A DNA stretch of 18,164 bases. Source: CAYOEZ01 sp964402955. Its GTDB lineage: Bacteria > Chloroflexota > DTOL01 > DAOUCN01. The stretch covers positions 1 through 18,164 of the forward strand of contig CAYOEZ010000081.1 of assembly GCA_964402955.1 (NCBI GenBank), in the 5' to 3' direction. How positions within the stretch are numbered: position 1 is the first letter of the stretch; each line of letters opens with the position of its first letter. Of this stretch, positions 12,833 through 18,164 are shown piece after piece. The notes under the pieces are model-generated. The model was not told the DNA's origin and did not search any database. It saw nothing but the letters and a program-made list of their open reading frames with translations. The translations under genes and the position numbers were made by a program.

Positions 12833-14590
12833 TTAGGCGGGGGAAACGAGAAGGGTGAAACGGAAGACCGCGCCGTGCCCCTCGACGCTCTCCGCCCAAA
12901 TCTGCCCCCCGTGCGCCTGGACGATGTGCTTGGCAATCGCCAGACCAAGCCCTGTGCCGCCGCTCGACCGAGCCCTGTCAACCTTGTAGAAGCGCTCGAA
13001 GATGCGCGAGAGATCGGCCGCGGCAATACCCACGCCTGAGTCACGCACCACGATCGTTATCTTCTCACCTGGCTCCGCTGAGACGACGATGCGACCGCCC
13101 GGCGGTGTGAACTTGATGGCGTTGTGTAGTAGATTGGTCAGCACCTGTTGCAGTCGTTCGCGATCGGCCATCACGAGCGGCAGGCCGTCGGGCAGATCGA
13201 CCGACATCGTCAACCCGGCGCGCTCGGCCTGCGGCTGCAAGCGCTCGACCGCCGGATTGACCAGATCGGCGACGGTCGTCGGCGCGAGATGCAAGGGCAC
13301 CTTGCCCGACTCGATGCGCGACAATTCCAGGAGCTCGCGCACCATCTGCGTCATCGAATCGACCTCGGCATCCATCTGCGTCAGAAAACGCTCGGCCATC
13401 GGCCCGTCGTACAATGCTCCGTCGCGCAGCGTTTCGACCAGGGCCTTGAGCGCGGCCAGCGGGTTGCGCAACTCGTGCGAGATGTTGCTGATGAAATCGC
13501 GCCGCACCGTCTCCAGGCGGCGCACCTGGGTCAAATCCTGCAAAATCAAGAGCGCGCCGCCGGCCGATGGCTCTTGCAGAGGTGTGGCAACGATGCGCAA
13601 GAACGGTCCGCGTCCACTCACTTCTACGACTGCGCTCTGTTCTCTGCCTGTTTGCCGGCAGCGCTGCCAAACCTCAACGATCTCGTGATCGCGCGCCACC
13701 GCCACCATGCCTTGCCCCGTCACGTCGCTGTCGCCCAGCCCCAACAAATGCGCGGCCGCCGGGTTGAAGAGTTGAACACGTCCCTCACGGTCCGTAATGA
13801 CAGCCCCATCGGTCATATGCGTCAGCACGGCTACCAGTTTGTTGCGCTGGTCGGTGATTGCCTCCATCTGGTTCTGAAACCTGGTCGCCATGGCATTGAA
13901 GGCCGTAGCCAGTTGGCCGGATTCGTCACGCGTCGTGGGCGAGATGCGTACGCCCCAATTGCCACGAGCCATCTCGTCGACGCCGTGCAGCAACATGTGC
14001 ACCGGGTGTGCCGTACGCTCGGCGATCAGCGTGGCCAGGACGATGATGACGACTAACGCAACCAGGGTTGCCCCCACCAGCGTGCGATCCAGTTCATCGA
14101 CCTTTGCATTGACCTCAATCAGGGACAGCGCCAGGCGCACGACGCCGACCGTCTGCCCGTCTACCTGTACACGCACCGCGGCATACGTCAGTTGTTGCTT
14201 CTGCGTATCGCTGTAGCGCACACTGGCGCCCTGCCCGCTGGTCAACGCCTGCTGCACTTCGGGACGGGTCAGGTGGCTATCCAGCACACCGGCAGCCAGA
14301 GATGACTCACCCAGGACAGTACCATCAGCGCCAATAATGGTGACCCGCGCCTGCAGCAGAGCAGCATAGCGGCGGGCAAGATTCGTCAGTTGCGCTGAGG
14401 CGTCGTCCCTCGCAAATAACGGCGCCGCCGTCTCTGTGATCAAGAGCGCATCATCCGTCAGCTGGTTGCTCAGGTTATCCAAGTAGGCCTGGCGGATGAA
14501 GGCGGAGAGGTACAAGGTGAGGGCAATCATGGTGACAAGCGCAAGCACGCTATAGGGAACAGCAATGCGCCAGCGAAGACTGTGAAGCAT
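12833..14590 (-). CDS. phoR: Phosphate-responsive sensor histidine kinase PhoR-like
   Basis: A 585-aa membrane histidine kinase. Domains from ATG 14590: membrane helix 1 (~10-32), an extracytoplasmic sensor region (~33-168), membrane helix 2 (~170-192), HAMP (~193-247), PAS (~250-355), a HisKA dimerisation domain with the phospho-accepting His372 in NISHELRNPLAAL, and an ATPase domain with N box NLLHNAIKFTP, G1 DSGVG, F box IFERFYKVD and G2 GTGLGL. This plan matches Bacillus-type PhoR (large external domain) rather than the short E. coli form. GGAG 6 nt upstream supports ATG 14590; the longer frame would use TTG 14602. The name rests on architecture plus the adjacent pst-phoU genes. No response regulator gene is adjacent. 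Confidence 0.88.
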   Translation of the reverse strand: MLHSLRWRIAVPYSVLALVTMIALTLYLSAFIRQAYLDNLSNQLTDDALLITETAAPLFARDDASAQLTNLARRYAALLQARVTIIGADGTVLGESSLAAGVLDSHLTRPEVQQALTSGQGASVRYSDTQKQQLTYAAVRVQVDGQTVGVVRLALSLIEVNAKVDELDRTLVGATLVALVVIIVLATLIAERTAHPVHMLLHGVDEMARGNWGVRISPTTRDESGQLATAFNAMATRFQNQMEAITDQRNKLVAVLTHMTDGAVITDREGRVQLFNPAAAHLLGLGDSDVTGQGMVAVARDHEIVEVWQRCRQTGREQSAVVEVSGRGPFLRIVATPLQEPSAGGALLILQDLTQVRRLETVRRDFISNISHELRNPLAALKALVETLRDGALYDGPMAERFLTQMDAEVDSMTQMVRELLELSRIESGKVPLHLAPTTVADLVNPAVERLQPQAERAGLTMSVDLPDGLPLVMADRERLQQVLTNLLHNAIKFTPPGGRIVVSAEPGEKITIVVRDSGVGIAAADLSRIFERFYKVDRARSSGGTGLGLAIAKHIVQAHGGQIWAESVEGHGAVFRFTLLVSPA

Positions 14591-14615
14591 GAGGGTCTCC
14601 AATCTATCGGTCCAA

Positions 14616-14646
14616 CAGTCATCAGTAGTCAGTAATCAGTAGCCAG
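14616..14646. repeat. Heptamer tandem repeat (CAGTANT) between phoR and dprA
   Basis: Four consecutive 7-bp units, CAGTCAT, CAGTAGT, CAGTAAT and CAGTAGC, are followed by a partial CAG. The array ends 26 bp upstream of the phoR start. A 7-bp period is visible directly. It resembles the short tandemly repeated heptamers known from some cyanobacteria and may be slippage-prone; no function is evident. Confidence 0.7.
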
Positions 14647-14696
14647 ACAAGAACCGGCAATGATGACGTCCATGCGCGGTTGCGGGACGGCAAGGA

Positions 14697-15605
14697 TCAG
14701 CCGAACAGACCCGATTGCCGCGCGGAGTCTTCGCCCTCGATGGGATAGGCGCGTATGCGCTGCGCCAGGTCATCCAGATCAACGCTTTGCGGATCGAGGC
14801 GCTCGGCCCCCTGCCCCAGCATCACCTGCGTCCCGGGGGTGCCGGGAACGGCCAGCAGCAGGCGCCTTTGGGCACGGGCCCGCTTGACCGTGTCCATCGT
14901 GCCGCTTCGCTCACGCGCCTCGACGACGATCACAGCCCGGCTCAGCCCACTGACAATACGATCACGCGCCATCAGGCTGGGGCCGCTGGCCGGCGCATTG
15001 GGGCGCAACTCCGACATGACCGCGCCGCGTTCGACGATCTCCTCAGCCAATGCGATATGTTCACGCGGGAAGATCGCATGCAACCCGGAACCGAGCACGG
15101 CGATCGTGCGTCCATCCTCGGCGGCCAACGCGCCGCGATGCGCCGCAGCATCGATGCCCAGCGCCAGCCCGCTGACAACGGTCAGCCCGCGCCCGGCCAG
15201 GGCGCAGGCAAGCGACTCGGTCACAGCTATGGATTGGGGCGTCGCGTCGCGCGAGCCGACGATCGCCACCGCCGCAGTATCGGACGGCAGTAGAGCGCCG
15301 CGCATAAAGAGCAACGGCGGCGCATCATTGACCGGACGCAGATTGGGCGGATAGTCGTCGTCATCCCAGGTGAGGACGTCCATGCCCTCGTCGGCCAGTG
15401 ACTCCAACGCCGTTTCGATGTCATCCAGCGACACAGCGCGTAGCCGGTCGGCGATATCGGCTGTGATACGCGGTACGCTCTCCAACTCCTCATGAGGGGC
15501 GTCGAAAATGGCTTCTACATCGCCAAAGCGCTCGATCAGCTTGCGCGCCGTCACTCCGCCAATACCACTGACGCTCATCAGTGCCAGCCAGTGCAGTTTG
15601 CTCAT
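14697..15605 (-). CDS. dprA: DNA-processing protein DprA
   Basis: A 302-aa protein that binds single-stranded DNA and loads RecA during natural transformation; it occurs in many non-competent bacteria too. The N-terminus has a helix-hairpin-helix (SVSGIGGVTARKLIERFGD). The Rossmann-like domain shows AIVGSRDATPQ, VVSGLALGIDAAAHRGAL, AVLGSGLHAIFPREH, the DNA-binding stretch SLMARDRIVSGLSRAVIVVEA, and SGTMDTVKRARAQRRLLLAVPG. In the usual family motif this stretch reads FPxRNRIISGLS, so FP and N are replaced by LM and D here. The C-terminal winged-helix domain of longer DprA proteins appears to be missing. GGAG 6 nt before ATG 15605 supports that start over 15617. It follows the recQ-comF gene by 53 bp. 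Confidence 0.9.
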   Translation of the reverse strand: MSKLHWLALMSVSGIGGVTARKLIERFGDVEAIFDAPHEELESVPRITADIADRLRAVSLDDIETALESLADEGMDVLTWDDDDYPPNLRPVNDAPPLLFMRGALLPSDTAAVAIVGSRDATPQSIAVTESLACALAGRGLTVVSGLALGIDAAAHRGALAAEDGRTIAVLGSGLHAIFPREHIALAEEIVERGAVMSELRPNAPASGPSLMARDRIVSGLSRAVIVVEARERSGTMDTVKRARAQRRLLLAVPGTPGTQVMLGQGAERLDPQSVDLDDLAQRIRAYPIEGEDSARQSGLFG

Positions 15606-15627
15606 GCATGTCTCCATTGTGCGATGC

Positions 15628-15655
15628 GGGATCAGGGAATCGGGATTCGGGTATT
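15628..15655. repeat. Heptamer tandem repeat (GGGANTC) between recQ-comF and dprA
   Basis: Successive 7-bp units GGGATCA, GGGAATC and GGGATTC, then a degenerate GGGTATT, fill the 53-bp gap between the recQ-comF stop and the dprA start. The period equals that of the different array on the other side of dprA. Confidence 0.6.
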
Positions 15656-15658
15656 TGC

Positions 15659-18164
15659 TCAGCGGTCGCTGTGGATGGTGCGCGTCAGGGTCAGGACGCA
15701 GACGCTGGCAGCGCCCGCATGGAGGAGCACTCGCGTTGCTTCCTCCAACGTTGCCCCCGAGTCGAACAGATCGTCGAGCACAAGCAACCGCTTGGCGCGT
15801 ACCTCGCCGGTGACGGCAAAGGCCCCCGCCACATTGGCGCGCTTCTGCGCCAGCGTGTGCACGTCCTTCTGAGGCTGTGTCTGGCGCGTCTTAGCCAGGG
15901 TGGACAGCAGCGGCTTGTCCATCGCTGCGGCCAGAGCACTCGCGAACGCTCCCACCGGGTCGAGCTTGTGCGCAACCGACGGCGCCACCGGCACGAGCGC
16001 ATCTACCTCAGCCAGCGCCGGATGCTCACGGATGAGGGACAGGGCTTGCTCAACTAGCGGTGGTACGGCGGCAGCATCGCTCTCGTACTTGAGACGATAG
16101 GTCAGGTCGCCCACGGCGCTGCGCTTCCAGTCAGCGCCGCCGAAGCCGCTGTGAAATCCCAATGCCCAGCCCTCCCGCCAGGGGCCGGGCAGCGAGCGAG
16201 GGTGGGAGCGGGAGAGGAAGGCAGCGACGGGGTCAGCCTCGGCGGGAGGCGGCGCTTGCATGGGCGCAGCACCAAGCGCTGTATCCCCCTGCTCACGTTT
16301 CCAGGCTTCGACCACGCAACGGATCAAACCGTACGACATCGAGAACGGTAGAATCATCTTCAGCGGCGCCAGGCGGTCGGCGTTGCCGACCTGTGCGATC
16401 GCCTGACGCACGCGCTGATTGACATCCTGCGGCACGACCCGCTCCACCGCCATAGTGCCCTCGCCAATCGCCTGGGCGAGATGATTGTAGATCGTATCCT
16501 CGGCCAACATGCGCTCGGCGGCGATCTGCGCCGGCGTTTTGCCCTCGCCAAACATTTGTATGGTCAGGGCGACGCTGCCGCCCGCCTCCCGCTGCGCCTT
16601 CTTCTGCGCCACGGCCTGTTTGTGCACGGCCCGCGGCAGCTCCAGGGCACGCGCCGTGCGTGCTTTGACGGCGGCCTCTCCCTGTGGCGTCAGGCGCAAG
16701 ACAGGGCGATTGCCGCCGACCTGTTTGAGATAGCCGATACTGATAGCCTGCCCAATGAGGTCCTCGATCTCAGCCTGAGAAAAAACCTCAAGTCGCGCAT
16801 AGTAGGGGCTGCGGTCATAGCCGAACTGCTGCATCTCTTTGGCGCGCGAGCCTTTGAGCATCTGTGCCAGTTTTTCTCGCCCCACGTCCCATTTCTGGCG
16901 GCGCACCGCGTCGAGGACAATCAGCGTCGTGCGTTGTGCGTCCGACAGCTCGGCCGCGGCGCCGCCGGCCTCCGGCGCGGGCGCAGCGCGGCGAGCCATG
17001 CAGTTGTCGCAGCAGTTGGCAGCTTCGGCCGTTATGTGGTCACCAAAATGATCGAGCAGAATGCGGCGGCGACAGGAGTCGGTCTCGGCGTAGGTGATCA
17101 TAGCCGCAAGCTGCTCGCGCCGCCCGCGCCGGCGCAGCGCCACGGCAGCGGCCGTTACCTGCGCCGCGGCGGCATTCCAGGTTCCCCGATGGATGAGGAT
17201 ACTCAGCCCATCATCACCCAGAAACTCGATGACGCCGGCGGCCTCCAACTGGTCAAGCCCCACCCGCACCTTGATGTCGGGCAGGCCCGTTGCCAGCGAG
17301 ATGTCATCCCTGCTCACCCATACGTCCGGCGCTGGCGACTTGAGGGCGTCGTACAGCCTGCGTAGCTCATCGGTCGCCGGCGCATCGTTCTCGATGAAGA
17401 ACTCTTGCAGGGCGCGATCACGCGGCGCATAGAGAAGCACGGCGCGCGACTGCTCGCCGTCGCGTCCGGCGCGGCCAGCTTCCTGATAGTAGGCTTCCAG
17501 TGTGCCCGGCAGATCATAGTGGATGACCATGCGCACGTCGGCGCGGTCGATCCCCATACCGAAGGCATTGGTGGCCACAACCACGGGCAGATCACCGGCG
17601 ATAAACGACTCTTGAACACGCGTGCGCGCCGCGGGATCGAGGCCGGCATGATAGTACTGTGCGTCTGCCAGCCTGCTGCTGGCGATAAAGTCGGCGACCT
17701 CTTCGGCGCTGCGCCGGGTGCCCACGTAAATAATCGCAGCGCCGCCGCTCAGGCCACCGATCAGAGTGTGCACCTCGCGCAGCTTGGCCTTGTCGTCGGG
17801 GCAGGAACGCACCTCGAAGGACAGGTTGGGGCGATCGAAACCCGTGACAACGCGCGCTGCGCCCGGCAAGCCAAGCTGTTGCAGAATGTCGTCCTGCACG
17901 CGGGGGGTGGCGGTCGCTGTGAGCGCCGCCGTCACCGGGTTACCCATGGCGGCGCGGGCAGCGCCGATGTGCAGATAGTCGGGCCGGAAGTCGTTGCCCC
18001 ACTGCGAGATGCAGTGCGCCGCGTCCACCGCCAGCAGGCCGATCTGCACGCCCCGCACCGCCCGCTGAAAGGGGACGCTGCCCAGACGCACCGGGGCCAC
18101 GTAGACCAGGCCCAACGAGCCTTGCCCCAGCGCCTGCAAGCGCCCCGCCTTCCCGGCGGTTGTG
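15659..18164 (-). CDS. recQ: RecQ helicase fused to ComF-like phosphoribosyltransferase (5' end outside window)
   Basis: About 834 C-terminal residues are visible and the frame stays open past the window edge, so the helicase N-terminus (Walker A) is missing from view. Counting from the internal TTG 18139: motif II region (~38-53), motif III LTATAT (~73-78), second RecA-like domain with ATNAFGMGIDRADVR and QEAGRAGRDG (~219-228), RecQ zinc site C356, C376, C377, C380 (CCDNC), RQC winged helix (~400-495), an HTH_40-like segment (~520-618), a Pro-rich linker (~628-655), then a ComF-like phosphoribosyltransferase (~675-826) with KTRQTQPQK, KRANVAGAF and the PRPP loop VLDDLFDSGATL. Motif II reads DAAH, not DEAH. 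Helicase and PRTase homology are clear; the fused activity is unknown. It precedes dprA. Confidence 0.9.
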   Translation of the reverse strand, partial: TTAGKAGRLQALGQGSLGLVYVAPVRLGSVPFQRAVRGVQIGLLAVDAAHCISQWGNDFRPDYLHIGAARAAMGNPVTAALTATATPRVQDDILQQLGLPGAARVVTGFDRPNLSFEVRSCPDDKAKLREVHTLIGGLSGGAAIIYVGTRRSAEEVADFIASSRLADAQYYHAGLDPAARTRVQESFIAGDLPVVVATNAFGMGIDRADVRMVIHYDLPGTLEAYYQEAGRAGRDGEQSRAVLLYAPRDRALQEFFIENDAPATDELRRLYDALKSPAPDVWVSRDDISLATGLPDIKVRVGLDQLEAAGVIEFLGDDGLSILIHRGTWNAAAAQVTAAAVALRRRGRREQLAAMITYAETDSCRRRILLDHFGDHITAEAANCCDNCMARRAAPAPEAGGAAAELSDAQRTTLIVLDAVRRQKWDVGREKLAQMLKGSRAKEMQQFGYDRSPYYARLEVFSQAEIEDLIGQAISIGYLKQVGGNRPVLRLTPQGEAAVKARTARALELPRAVHKQAVAQKKAQREAGGSVALTIQMFGEGKTPAQIAAERMLAEDTIYNHLAQAIGEGTMAVERVVPQDVNQRVRQAIAQVGNADRLAPLKMILPFSMSYGLIRCVVEAWKREQGDTALGAAPMQAPPPAEADPVAAFLSRSHPRSLPGPWREGWALGFHSGFGGADWKRSAVGDLTYRLKYESDAAAVPPLVEQALSLIREHPALAEVDALVPVAPSVAHKLDPVGAFASALAAAMDKPLLSTLAKTRQTQPQKDVHTLAQKRANVAGAFAVTGEVRAKRLLVLDDLFDSGATLEEATRVLLHAGAASVCVLTLTRTIHSDR

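Noticed and set aside
14616..14646. CAGTCAT heptamers as an E. coli-type Pho box upstream of phoR
   Set aside because: The period is 7 bp, not 11, with no spacer, and only the first unit resembles CTGTCAT; a tandem repeat explains it better.
14603..14696. Promoter for phoR (TTGTCT with a weak TACTGA)
   Set aside because: The -10 match is poor and lies within the heptamer array; not strong enough to list.

Overview
The window looks like a piece of a high-GC bacterial chromosome, most likely from the Chloroflexota (Anaerolineae/Caldilineae-like). This is inferred from gene content and style: a helicase fused to a ComF-type phosphoribosyltransferase, a winged-helix/membrane-protein/ABC-2 cassette, strong GGAGG ribosome sites, and short dispersed palindromic repeats. 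It is not proven by a marker gene. Every gene I can support lies on the minus strand, so transcription runs from high to low coordinates. No tRNA, rRNA, CRISPR array or transposase gene was seen.

From the right end, in the direction of transcription: (1) a RecQ helicase fused to a ComF-like phosphoribosyltransferase (cut by the window edge) and dprA, forming a DNA-processing/competence-like pair; the gaps on both sides of dprA carry 7-bp tandem repeats. (2) The phosphate-starvation locus: phoR sensor kinase, then a promoter preceded by an 11-bp-phased array of TTAACA-like hexamers (a candidate Pho box), then a small unknown gene and pstS-pstC-pstA-pstB-phoU. No PhoB/PhoP response regulator is in the window. 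A 164-bp element with terminal inverted repeats sits exactly at the pstB stop codon in a C-TA...TA-G context and separates pstB from phoU, which has its own extended -10 promoter.

(3) Behind phoU and closely spaced: a 58-aa membrane protein, an 86-aa MoaD/ThiS-like protein ending in Gly-Gly-Gly, and an acetamidase/formamidase-family enzyme. The run ends near a perfect 37-nt palindrome. (4) A four-gene cassette of membrane protein, winged-helix regulator, ABC ATPase and ABC-2 permease, with a good promoter and an inverted repeat at the predicted start site. (5) Isocitrate dehydrogenase (TTG start, near-consensus promoter), a conserved-looking unknown protein and rdgB. (6) At the left edge, the N-terminal 76 codons of a secreted protein with its own promoter, running off the window.

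The most unusual points are the RecQ-ComF fusion beside dprA, with substitutions in key helicase residues close to the window edge; the Pho-box array; the MITE-like element between pstB and phoU; the orphan Gly-Gly sulfur-carrier-like protein in the Pho gene run; and the heptamer arrays flanking dprA.
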